From positions 1 through 52,175 of the forward strand of contig JACKQL020000203.1 of NCBI GenBank assembly GCA_018296165.2: a stretch of DNA of 52,175 nt, read 5' to 3'. The notes under the pieces are model-generated. The model ran no database searches. It had not been told where the DNA came from and saw nothing but the letters and a program-made list of their open reading frames with translations. Source of the stretch: Termitomyces sp. T153. Its lineage: Eukaryota; Basidiomycota; Agaricomycetes; Agaricales; Lyophyllaceae. Below are positions 10,539-21,601 of the stretch, piece by piece. The position numbers were made by a program, and so were the translations under genes. Within the stretch, counting starts at the first letter, position 1. Every line of letters begins with the position of its first letter.

Positions 10539-11403
10539 ATGATGCCTATATCTAGTGTGAGTTGGTTCGTACTGGATCTCTTGAACACATACAATCTGGT
10601 TGATGCTGCTCCACTTTCCCTTCCGCTGAACGTTAATCTCCATGAACTACCAGATCCTCTTCTGAATGCAATTCCAGATGTACCTGACGACGAAGTCAAG
10701 GTTCACTATCAACGTCTAGTCGGATCGATACTATATCTCAGTCTGTGTACACGCCCAGATTTGGCATTTACAGCTATGTCATTAGGTCAATTCAATGCAA
10801 ACCCAACTCGAGCACACCTACTAGTTGCGAAGCAAGTACTTCGTGATATCTCTGGCACACGGAATTTCGCTCTAGAGTATAATTTTTCGCGATCTGCAAC
10901 CAATTCACCAGCTCGATTGGTACTGCCGGCCGATTTTTGGGTTGTAGATTCAGATTGGGCTTCTGACACAGCTACTCATCGGAGTGTATCGGGTTATGCA
11001 TTCTTTTTCTACTCGAGCCTCGTATCATGGTCTTCGGTCAAACAGAAAACAGTCGCGTTATCATCAACAGAAGCAGAATACATGGCGATCTCTCATGCAA
11101 TCCGCGAAGCTATTATCAATTCGGTTCCTTCTCACTTCACTCGATCTTCCGATTCCCAGACCTCTACTGATTTTCTGTGACAATCAAAGCGCTGTAGAAA
11201 TAGCAAACTCAGACTCTACGACGTCAAGATCAAAGCATATCGACATACGATACCATTTTATTCGTGAACAGTTACGTACCGGTTCTTTTTCTACTACTTG
11301 GATTACCACTACAGAAATGATAGCAGATATTCTTACAAAGTCTCTTCCGAAGAACTTACATTACAAATTCATTCCAACTCTTGGTCTTGTTTCTCGCTCA
11401 TGA
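10539..11403 (+). pseudogene. Ty1/copia Pol remnant (RT end and RNase H)
   Basis: This is the C-terminal part of a copia polyprotein. Motifs in order: QRLVGSILYLSLCTRPDLAF (end of RT), VDSDWASD and SSTEAEYMA (RNase H), then DNQSAVEIAN, SKHIDIRYHFIREQL and ADILTKSLP. The frame changes once near 11,125. Everything upstream (Gag, protease, integrase, most of RT) is missing: the remnant begins abruptly at the SINE tail. It is CpG-normal, unlike the sequence to its left. It is dead but comparatively young. Confidence 0.9.
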
Positions 11404-11729
11404 TTCCTTTATTGCACCCACTTCGTCGCTGATGGGGTTGTGTTGGCCTACTATATTCAACTTCCTCTTTGGGTACGATTAGTAATCACTTCGCTACATT
11501 CGCGTCAGACTTGACTTACTTCCTCAGTCTGTTCTACCATCGTGGTTGACGCTGAGGTCGTAAGTCAAGCCTTCTATTAGTTCATTGTTATTTTTACTCA
11601 CATAAATTATGTAGTTGTATTGTTTTCGCCACCACTAGGTACGGAATACATAGTCTGTTCTACCATCGTGGTCGACGCTGAGGTCTTGTATGGTTTTCGT
11701 CACCACTGGTGGCTTCAGTACTGGTCCGG
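11404..11729 (+). repeat. Probable copia 3' LTR region with internal 34-bp direct repeat
   Basis: It follows directly on the copia stop codon. TGTTGGCC near 11,440 is a plausible LTR start for this group, but I cannot define its end and see no partner LTR in the window. The sequence AGTCTGTTCTACCATCGTGG plus 14 further bases occurs at 11,526-11,559 and again at 11,652-11,685 with one mismatch. Confidence 0.5.
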
Positions 11730-12815
11730 CAATTATGATTGAAGTTCATCTTTGGCCAGAAGCTCTTCCCTCGATGACTTTCTTTCGCCTGCAGGGACAC
11801 GTTACTCGCCCACCCAAAACCTCGTCGTCTCGGTGGTCAAGTTTGTTCCTTTGCCATTAACATCGCATCACGCATCGATTTTGATAAAAACTAACAATCC
11901 AACTACAGCTCTTCAAAGCCCAGTCATACCACCGACATGTTCCCCCCCCGGGGGGGGGGGGGGGTTGTCTCACGTAGTGCCAACGACGAATCCAATATCC
12001 GTCAACACAAACAGGTGGAGGAATACCGCAGAAAATGGGCTAAGGGTGACTCGGAGCTCGTGAAAAGCACCACTTGTCGATTACCATTTCTCACTAAAGT
12101 TCGATCAAGTTCAATCGAGCCCTCCACGCTTTGCAGACTCGTTAGAGTGGGCGGACTTCGCGGTATTTATGGAAGACTAGAATCTGAATGTACATTTGTT
12201 CCTCCCCGGATCTCGAGTCTCAAATCTCGCTCTCAGCAGTTATACCGGTCAGGCCCCCGGGTCTCGATTAAAATCCACACATACGCATGGTCTCTATTTC
12301 ATGCCAAGTCGAGTAAATCCGGATTAGATGTACTATTCGCGGACGTCATACTGCGCCGGTCGACAAGTTCCTATGTTCAAATTTTTTATTGAAGCGATGT
12401 GAACTTTTCTGACACTTCGCTCTGCGATTGACTCTGTCCTTACGTACTGAGAGAAGTACTGGCTGCTTCACAAAAGGAGTGCGGTGTGAGAAAGTAAGAA
12501 TGGAAAAGAATAGAAAGAGATAATGAGATCAATAAAGACTGAATGGGTCCATGGTCCCTCTTGCGCAATCGACTTGTTGACCTGGAGAAGGCTCAACATA
12601 AAGCTCTTATCAAGTATTCGGCAATCTGATAAAGGTGTGTATTCTCACTTCTTATCTGGACGGGCTTATCTGGACGGGCGACTCATTCTGTCTTGACTTC
12701 AGAAGAATCGCATTGCGCAAATGAAATCTCTCTTCCTGAGTATCTTTTAGATACATTTTGCTACGAGTTACATATGCACGACTGTGCTGGAAACTATTGT
12801 TCTGTACTTTTGCAC
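11730..12815 (+). repeat. Right arm of a diverged ~1 kb inverted repeat
   Basis: Inverted counterpart of 2625-3600. It has a C8/G14 homopolymer at about 11,942-11,963 where the left arm has a G-rich run. Apparent ORFs (11,752-12,063 and 11,937-12,392) do not keep matching frames with the left arm and are not called. Together the arms bracket the FunK1 pseudogene, Tc1, SINE and copia insertions. Confidence 0.75.
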
Positions 12816-13546
12816 ATCTTGACAATCATCCAACAAGAATTCTCCTGGTTCTCATGACGTCGTAGTCTCGGTTTTCAGCCTGTGCTTTCAGGGAGGTTGA
12901 CCCGTACGCACGAGGACCAGGGGTGGTTTGATGCCAATGTCAGAAACAAGGGCGTCCATTATCAATGCGCATGATTCAAACACGTCGTTGCACATGGCTC
13001 GTTAATCAACTCCATTAGTATCAGACATCGGCAACACCGATAATGATACATTCACGATCCGCAACTTCACCATCGCATCGTCCATCAAGTGTGTATGAGA
13101 ACATCAATGACCCTTTCCACTGATATCTGACTCTGAAATGAACCGAGCCTTAGGCCTCACTCGTGAGTGTCTCAACATCAACCAATCCGCACCAACTTCC
13201 GTCCCTCAACCTGTTTAAGCTTGACCTCCGTTCGGATGCTAGCTCTTGTCCATACACTACCAATGAAGTGCTGGATAATTTGGGACAATCGGAGGCGCCA
13301 GGTCCACCGGAATGTTCTTCGGAAAAAAAGAAAATGGAATCACGTACTTACATAAATGGTCAGGCACCCATGATTTGACATATTACGGAATAGTTGTATG
13401 TACCATTGATGGTGTTTGCCTAGGAGACTGATGGTACGAGAGTCTGGTTGACAAGTCAACCATGAAGCTGTCAGTTCTCTCTTGTACTCTTACCACCACC
13501 TTCAAGCGCTCAGGACAGCCCTCGACTTTCCTCTATCTGTTGTCTC
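12816..13546. other. Intergenic region upstream of the ankyrin gene
   Basis: CpG-normal sequence up to about 13,440, then AT-rich. A 71-codon ORF at 13,163-13,378 has no recognisable feature and is not called. The last 100 bases are pyrimidine-rich (CTCTCTTGTACTC, CCTCTATCTG), which fits a fungal promoter just ahead of the ATG at 13,547. Confidence 0.4.
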
Positions 13547-16500
13547 ATGTCTGGTTCAGGTGCCTCTTGTATGATTAGTTCCAATCCAGACATCTCTGGC
13601 ATTGGAGTACGAGCTGCAGTCTATATCCAGAATTTCCTCAGCTTTGTGCCAGCAATTGCAGCCCTTAGGGATGGCAAGGTCACATTCACTGAACTTGAGA
13701 GCTTGGAAGCTCAATCTACTGCAATTCTCATCACTGCTCTTGCTATTCTCATCTCAACTGTCATCCAGGCTCACAGGGAGAATGGAATCGAAAACTATCA
13801 TGCTTCAATTGTACTGAACCTTAGCTGGATGAACAACACCAACATGTTCATTTATTTCTTACTTTATGCATTCCGGAGAGCACACCTCACACCACAACAA
13901 AGAGAAGATGAAGACAGATCCCTAGATGATGTTGAGTGGGCTGCTAGAAGACCTCATCATTGGTGGATTAGTTGGATAAGGGTCCTGGGGAATGTGTCTT
14001 GCTTTTGTGCAACAAAGCAAAAATCAAACAAGGGACTTAATTGGGACACCATGTGTCAGGAAAATAGAGATCAAGATTTGGAGGCACACATTGAATCTGG
14101 AGGTCGACTAAAACAACCATTGTTCTGGGTTGAGACAAAACAGATTCTCATGGACCCTGTGATCATTATTGGCTCTTTACATTTAACATTCATGGCTACC
14201 ATTGGCATTTGGTTTTGGAGCAATCCAGCAACTTTTGGAAGCTCTGATGTATGTTCTCTGTCCAAAGTCACAACCTTGATCATGGGCATAGAAGTGCCAC
14301 TTCAATCAGAGGCATTGAGAATATGGTCTATCTTGCTTTACAGCATTTTATTGACCCCCATGTTGAACCTCATCATACCTATTGGCTTTTTTGCAATTCT
14401 TCTTGTTTTCAAGTGCAAAAGCCATACACATTTCATTGGACATCATCAGGTGGTGATGGGATTAGGTGTCCTTGGCCTGACGGAAGCTATATTACTCATT
14501 GATACTGAAGTGACATTGGCCAAGAATAAACACCTGGTTGAAGCAGGTGAAACTGATTGGACATTTGGTCAGACTCTTGCTGTACTTGTCCTTCTGGTTC
14601 CTTTTCGTGATCTACTTCAATCAGTCTTTGATCAAGGTGCTCAGAAGCAACGAAGGCGTCTTCTGCTTAGTGCAGTCAATGGGGCCAAAGGAATGGTCCA
14701 GGTACTACTTGATCTTGGAGCAGATAAACATGACCTTAGTGAGTGGATTATAAGGATACAATATAAGGAGACTAAGTATTATCATGTTATACAGATGCAT
14801 TACTTCGGAATAGATCTGAAAATGGTGATTGGGAAATGGTGAAACTCCTCTTTGAGAATGGTGCTGATCCAGATGAACCCAGTAAGTCATTTAAATATGC
14901 ACTATTCATGAGTCCATTCTTGTAATAGTAGATACTGATTATCTTCTGGCAGGTAAGAAAGGAGAAACTGCATTTATTTTGGCTACAAGACAGGAACATC
15001 AAAAGATAATGAAGGTTTTTGTTGAACAAGATGCACATGTTTATAAACAAGGTAAGATTATCTGTACATTCTTCCAATGACAGAACATTGATGCTGATAA
15101 TACAATAGAGATAAATAAGCAAATTTATTTAGCTGCAGTCATGAACTATCCCATTTCACTGAAATTTCTACTTGAGAAACATGCAGATTGCAAAGCCAAA
15201 GATGGAAAGGAGTGTCTTGCACTTCTCCTTGCAGCAGCAGAAAATAAGACTGAGGCTGTGAAATTCCTTCTTAAGCACAACTTGGATGTACATGTCAAAG
15301 GTGAGGTACTTTACAAGACCAATCTTTGGAGTGCTGATAGCCTGAGTGCTCTTGCAGATGAATTTGAGCAAACAGCACTTCACATTGCAACCACAAAAGG
15401 ACATGAAGCTACTGTCAAGCTTCTTCTTGAGCATGATGCAAATGTTCATGTAAAAGGTGAGTATCTTTCTGGAATCAGCCTTTACAGGAATGTTAAAATG
15501 TTTCTGCAGGAATTTATGGGCAGACACCACTTTATTCAGCAGCACAGAGTGGTCATCAAAATATTGTCAAGCTACTTCTTGAGAACAATGCAGATATAAA
15601 TGCCAGAAGTGAAGTGTTTATGAGAATCACTTTTTCACAAAGCCTGAAATACTATTGCAGTTAATGTTGGGCAGACTGCACTCCATGCAGCAGCACAAAA
15701 TGGGCATCAAAATACTGTCAAGCTTCTTCTTGATCATAATGCAGATATTCATGCCAGAGGTGCAGTGTCTGCTCAAGTTGATTTTTTATCAAGTTGAAAG
15801 TGCTCCTGCAGATGGTCATATGCAGACTCCACTTCTTTTAGCAGCACAGAATGGGCATCAAGATACTCTTAACCTCCTCTTCAACTATGGTGCAGATGTA
15901 GATGTCAATGTTCCTACAGAAAAAGATGAGCAAACTCCTCTTCTTCTTGCAGCTGAGAGGGGCAAGACAAATATTGTCAAGCTTCTCCTGGAACACAATG
16001 CAGATATCAATTTCAAAGGTTCAGTTTCCTATTACAACCTTTTTTGCAAAGCTAATAGGTTTTTTACAGACAAGAATCAGCAGACTGCACTTCATTTGGC
16101 AACATGGGAGAGACATCCAGATACTGTCAAGCTTCTTCTGGACCACAATGCAAATATACATATCAGAGGTAAGGTGCCCATTAGAATAATTTTTCATAAA
16201 ACTCTTAATGTTCTTGCAGATAAGAATAAGCAGACTCCACTCCATTTGGCAGTACCATTACCACTAGTAGGATTCATGGAAGAAATTGAGGTTGTTAAAT
16301 TTCTTCTTGAGCACAATGCAGATGTGCATGCCACAGGTAAAGTGTCCTGTTAATTCACTGATCAAAAGGCCTATGATGTACATGTGTCTGCAGATAAGAA
16401 TGAACAGACTCCACTCCATTTGGCAGCAAATAAAGGGCATATGCCCATTGTTGAGCTTCTTCTTCAGTACAATGCAAATGTGTATACCAGAGGTGAGCAA

Positions 16501-16740
16501 TGTGTAGATCCACCAGCAGGCATTTTAGCAAATCATGCTTTGGTAGATAAAAAGGGACATACTGCCCTTGATTTGGCTAGGTTAAAGAAACATCTACATG
16601 TTGTGGAGGTTCTTGAGCACCATGCAAACATACATGCTCAAAGTGAGAAATATTTTCAGTTGATCTTTCTTCCTGCTGACATTAGTTCCTATAGAGAAAC
16701 AGCATACAGATACAGCCAAGAATTAGCATTTGCAAATTGA
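13547..16740 (+). CDS. Multi-pass membrane protein with ~14 ankyrin repeats
   Basis: Exon 1 (13,547-14,738) encodes an N-terminal region with several hydrophobic segments (for example STAILITALAILISTV, NTNMFIYFLLYAF, MDPVIIIGSLHLTFMA, LLTPMLNLIIPIGFFAILLV). It resembles a widespread agaricomycete membrane-protein type of unknown function. About a dozen short exons follow, mostly encoding one ankyrin repeat each (for example QTALHIATTKGHEATVKLLL, QTPLLLAAQNGHQDTLNLLF, HTALDLARLKKHLHVVEVL). Introns are 45-70 bases. Those I checked between repeat exons are phase 1 and fall just after the H..G at the end of a repeat. The frame can be followed to the stop at 16,738 without an inactivating change that I could see, although the locus is strongly CpG-depleted. 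Likely role: a membrane-tethered ankyrin scaffold, possibly channel-like; this is inferred from architecture only. The start is the first ATG in frame before the conserved-looking DISGIGVR segment. Confidence 0.8.
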
Positions 16741-19700
16741 TTTGGTCTCATCATCAGATCAATGGCTACCACTAGAGTTGCAACTAGTAACCTAGCTGAA
16801 TATCTTAAAAACTAAAAAGAAATAAAAGAAAAAAGGAAGAAGAGAGAATCCTTCAGAGTTTCCCCAGTTTATGAGTAGTAACTTTTTAGCAATATATGTA
16901 GTTGAGATCACCACCAATTGATAGTCATGTCAGGATCTGTAGGTATTAGGATATTGCATATTGGATATCTGGTGATGAAAATTCAATCTCGATACTTCTT
17001 TGACTGATTATAAATAGTTTAATAAAATCTGAGATATGGCTGAGACTTGAGTTTTATTTTGAATCTAGGATTTAAGAAAGTAGAAAGCTTAGGAAATTAA
17101 GAGAAATATATGAAGAGAGTTATGAGTGATACTTAAAAAGGGTTGGTAGATGAATGGGAGAGTTTCAGAGAAAGGCATTCTGACAGACAACATATTAGAT
17201 AAACATTGTTACATCATTTCTTACCTACATGAGATGATGAAGTACATAAAATAAATAGACCCCCTCCAATATATCCAAATGGCTGGAAACTATAAACCTG
17301 AGCAAAAAACCTCTACATCATGCATCCAACCATTCCACAGCAGAAAACCACATTTGGAATTGGCACTTTGTTGTTACTTGCATGGGTATGATGGGAGCCT
17401 GTGAGATATGACATACTTTGTATATTTCAAGGCTTTTAAGGGGCATATCCAACAAAAAAATCATTGAAGCAGATCTGGACAAACATTGAGAAGAATTCTG
17501 CACTTGCAATTGCTGAAATACAGACTTTGGCTGGAATGTGTGTGCTAGCCCTTTATGCCGTAAAGGTTCTCACCCATTTATGTGATATGTATGAACTCAT
17601 CAGAATATTCTTATCTTGGGCACCTTTTTTTTTAAAAAAAAGCTGGAACTTCTTGAGGATGTTGAAAGGAACTCCAAGCTCTGGACAGCCTAAGATGCAG
17701 AACACTTGAGTGCTGTTCTTGGTGACAAGAAACTGGATAAGTGGGCATTGAAAGTACTTGAAGCTATTTGTCAGCACACACCTGATTTGCTGGACCTAGA
17801 TGGACTTGTTATTGCATTTGTCAAGGGTGCTTGAGCAGCATTGTCAGAGCAGTTCATGGATTAGTTTGATGTTATTGATGTCATGACACCCAAAGAATGT
17901 GAGGAGTTAATTTTTGCTTTGACCAACAATGAAAATGAGGGAAAGCTTGACACACTTTGTTGATCTAAAATTGCCTGATCAAACAAGACACTGCATAAAT
18001 TCAATGCACATGTAGTGGCTGCTCATAATGACACCAAACATTTTATCTCCCAGAAACCTGCAACAGAGGAAGATGAGAAGTTCCAATGATGGATGGCATG
18101 CCAACAAGACAAAGATGGGTTGGAACAACAGCTCAAGGATGCACACAAATAGGCTGATGAAGCTCAAGCTACAGAGAATCAATGGAAGGAAGTTGAGAAA
18201 CAGTTGAGAAATCATGTGTGCAAAGTATCTTGATTAGTAGTACATAAGAATCATCATATTGTTTGCCTTGAAATTGAATAAATATATGGGCTCAGAGGGG
18301 AAGTAGGGACATGTCATGCTTCAGAGACTGTCATCAGAGAAATGGCACAGAAATTTGGTGGCTGTACTTACTAAGCAGCCACAACTGGTTAGAGGCATTG
18401 ACAGTCCCCAGAAATACAATTCATCCCAAGTCACATACTTGTCTTTGTCCCATCATAATCCCTCCAATGTTTAGTCTCCTCCCTTTGATTTCTCTTCTCA
18501 TTCACTCACATTGCTCTCTAGAATGGATGTCCATAGCTACTCTCATCAGCTCCAATACCCTGTAGGTCACCAGATCAGTACAAGTATACACTCATTGACT
18601 CTGCTTTCTAGCCAAATTCAAGGTTCACCAACAAATTCTGACCTTTTGAAGTCAGTCACTTGTTTCCTGATATCTTCTGTAGTAAATTATGACATTCACT
18701 TCCAAAATTTTGAACACAGATTTCAAGCTATTTCAAGTAAGCTGTTTTTTAACCTTAGATTTGGTATTAATTCCTTCCATATAGCATATACCATCCTTTT
18801 AGGCAGTAACTTTTGCAAACACTACTCATTCCAACCTTTCTAATGCTAAAAATCACACATACCAAACAAAAATTCGAGATACAAATGCTAAAGTACATCT
18901 ATATAGCCTTTTCCTATGTGATAAGCTTCACTGACACTTCAAATTATCAAATTAGACATGAAGTAACCCACCTTCAACCACTGTCCATAACCTTGGCAAC
19001 CTCATCACATTCATGCTTGATGCCTAAGCCACATGTTCCATCAAAACCCAAAGCTCTGAATCTGCTTCAACCACCACTCTGAATTTCATTTCAGTGGAGG
19101 TCCACCTCATCTTCAACGTCCCAAGCCCCACCTCATCTTAAATCCTTTTCAAGTTGATCTTTTCAAGCAAGCACTCAACTCAACTGTGTACCTTCCAGAA
19201 AAATCAATTTGAAACTGCTCAAGCCAAGAGATGGAGTGATTTTGGCTCAGTAGGGAACCAAAATTCTAATTGACATGTCCACTGAAAATTTTTTTGCACA
19301 GTAATCCATATGCAATTGACTACCTTGCATCCCATCCTGAAGCCATGGAAGGTGATTTTGCCACTGTTTGGAAACTTGTGATTCAGCAACAAGAGAAGTT
19401 TGTTTTATCAATTTTCCTGTGTACACAAGACTTACTGAGCATACAGAAACATCAGCAACTTCTGAAGGAACAAACAAAGACATGGAAGAAGGGAATCCAC
19501 ACAGCCCATGCTGCACCAACCTTATCAAATGTGCCCAATGAGGACTCACTCAACTTTGCATGTATGCCACCTTGTCTTCTTGTTTTTAACTTGGTCAATT
19601 TGTGGGATACAAACAAAACTCAGTAATGGATAGAAACAGATAATACCAGTAAGTCTACAGTGTGTACCAGATACAGAATTATAATGCAATTGGAAATCGG

Positions 19701-19971
19701 ACTTATACCAGGCCTGATATGATAAGATCAATGAATATGGAAAAATCCCAGCTACATAACAGAAATCACCATAAGATACCGTGGGATACCACTGTGAGAT
19801 CTGGAAAACCAGAAAATTTCAAGTGTCTTATGGATCCTGATATTCAAACCGATCATACTGTATGTGACCCAACCAGCCCAGATCCAGTTCTAACTGGGGA
19901 TCAGTTTTTACCAGTAATTGTGGACGGCAGTCACCCAGTGGACATTGAAATGGTAATTGACATAAACTAAT
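16741..19971. other. Gene-poor CpG-depleted region with decayed coding traces
   Basis: 16,741-17,460 is AT-rich with nothing recognisable. From about 17,640 to 18,240 one plus-strand frame, interrupted by stops, reads like protein (for example DKWALKVLEAICQHTPDLLD, CEELIFALTNNENEGKLD, ENQWKEVEKQLRNHV). It is probably a dead gene or element of unknown family. 18,300-19,260 shows nothing. Short plus ORFs at 19,270-19,626 and 19,662-19,970 have no recognisable domain and I do not call them. CpG content recovers at about 19,970. Confidence 0.45.
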
Positions 19972-20896
19972 TCAACTGCGGGGCATCCCACACTCCGGGC
20001 GTGTCAAAGACATATCCCCCCGCACTCTCTCAAACACACTCGTATTCATTCCCGCCTGGCCCAGCAAAAACCGTTTGATAAACGCGTTCAGCACTCCCGT
20101 CTGCTCCGTGGGAAACACATAATGCACATGGCTTGCTGCCTGCGACATCCCGACGCGATCCCCAAGCCCCGCGCCCATTGCCTCCCAGATTCTGCGAGCC
20201 GTCTTCACGCACCCAAACGAGCTCTCTGGCCCAAGCCAGTCAATCTCGACATTGTCGATCACAAGCAGCCCCCGCGACGCAACCAGCCCCATCAGCATGT
20301 GATGGTCCACACAATTTGCGCGGAGGGTGTGAGTTCGAGAGCGTCGATTACGCGCGAGACGCCCCATGCGAAAGCGGCTAGTGCCCCTGCGGACGCGGAG
20401 GACCCGTAGAGTGTGTAAAAGTCGCCTATGCCGCGGCTTGAGAGCGAGTTTGCTGCGCGAGGGAGGAGACGGGGAGCGTGATGGTGGCGATGGTGGAGGG
20501 CACTGGGAGACTGAGGCCGTCGAATGCAATGAGCGCGGGGAAGGGGGGCGTGCCGCTTGATGGGTAGGTGATTGTTGTGTGGAAGGTCATGGGGGTCGAG
20601 GTGTTGGACAGTGCGGAGGTGATTGAGAGTGTTGAGGAAGAAGAGGAAAACGAGGCGCTGAAGATGGGCAGACGGGGCGGTTTGCTGCCTAGTTCGTCCG
20701 TCGCGAATAGGGAGGCAATTTCAGAACGGCGGCAGGTCCAGTCGGAGAGAGTTTCCACCCGCGTGCCATCGGCGAATGTGAATGGGTCCGGCAGGAATGT
20801 GGTGTTGAACGTAAATTCGGGAGGGATGCTCGGGCAGCCCAAGGCCCAGGTGACTCCCAGGAATGTAAGAAATCTCAATATGAATATGAGATGCAT
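19972..20896 (-). pseudogene. CE15 glucuronoyl methylesterase pseudogene
   Basis: Related to 4-O-methyl-glucuronoyl methylesterases, which cleave lignin-glucuronoxylan esters outside the cell. The start at 20,896 opens with a signal peptide (MHLIFILRFLTFLGVTWALG), then CPSIPPEF, LPDPFTFADGT, WTCRRSEI and ITYPSSGTPPFPALIAFDG, all typical of the family N-terminus. Near 20,450 one base appears lost: the next segment (GIGDFYTLYGSSASAGALAA, WGVSRVIDALELTP) is in another frame. Then about 150 residues, including the GCSRxGKGA nucleophile region, are absent. A third frame resumes with VDHHMLMGLVASRGLLVIDN and keeps the histidine region near SHVHYVFP to the C-terminus. Loss of the nucleophile serine makes it inactive. 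CpG content is normal, so the loss is probably recent. Confidence 0.88.
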
Positions 20897-21601
20897 TTTG
20901 CTGAGTCTGCCTCTCGCACACAGCTATATGTGCCCCCTCGAATATGCAGTCTCATGACTCGGTGTCGACCGAGATTGGGTCGTTGCATGGGAGGGTGCTG
21001 CCTCGATACGTTGACGGGTCGCGTGAATGTTGGACTGAAAATGGGCAGTGGATATTTTCGAAGGGGAAAAATGTACTCATATGTCGAAGAAGCTGCGGGT
21101 ACTTGGTGAACAGATGATCACCGTTGTATAGTGGTAATTTATTGTAGTAGAATAGCTTCTAAAGCGCGGAAGTCATTGTGTGGCGAGCGAGAAATCAAAT
21201 GTCCAAGGTCAAGGGGGGAGGCAAATGGGACTTCGAGCACTGGCCAGTTCTCAACGACGTCTGTAAGTAGCTAGTCTACATACATTGGAAAGAATGTTTG
21301 CTTGGCGCAATTGGACGAATGCCAATGGATGATGAGATAATGGAGACTGGCGCTTATCGCCGTTAGGATCAACTCATTCATACTCCACTATGCCCATCCT
21401 TCCAAGTTTCAATAATAACTGATACGTCAGACCACTTCGTTGTCAATTCTTGGTCTCAATCTCATGATTGTCAACGGTTCTGCGTATGAATAATTCAACA
21501 ATCGGCCACTTAGACCTCATCGTATAGGAATCCAATACAGTAGCTCTGATATCATCTGTGTCTGGAATCTTATGTACGCCAACAATATGTGCTCAATATC
21601 T
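20897..21601. other. Intergenic region between CE15 pseudogene and FunK1
   Basis: It contains the upstream side of the CE15 pseudogene and the 3' flank of the FunK1 gene (both genes are on the minus strand). The part next to 21,600 matches the 3' flank of the FunK1 pseudogene (for example GATATCAGAGCTA.TGTATTGG, read on the minus strand), showing that the duplication ran past the stop codon. No other gene is seen. Confidence 0.6.

Noticed and set aside
11942..11963. C8/G14 homopolymer palindrome as a terminator or structural signal
   Set aside because: It lies in a duplicated non-coding block and varies between the two arms. Homopolymers here may also be assembly noise.
13163..13378. Small 71-codon gene upstream of the ankyrin gene
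   Set aside because: No domain, signal or splice context, and an overlapping second ORF of similar length; insufficient evidence.
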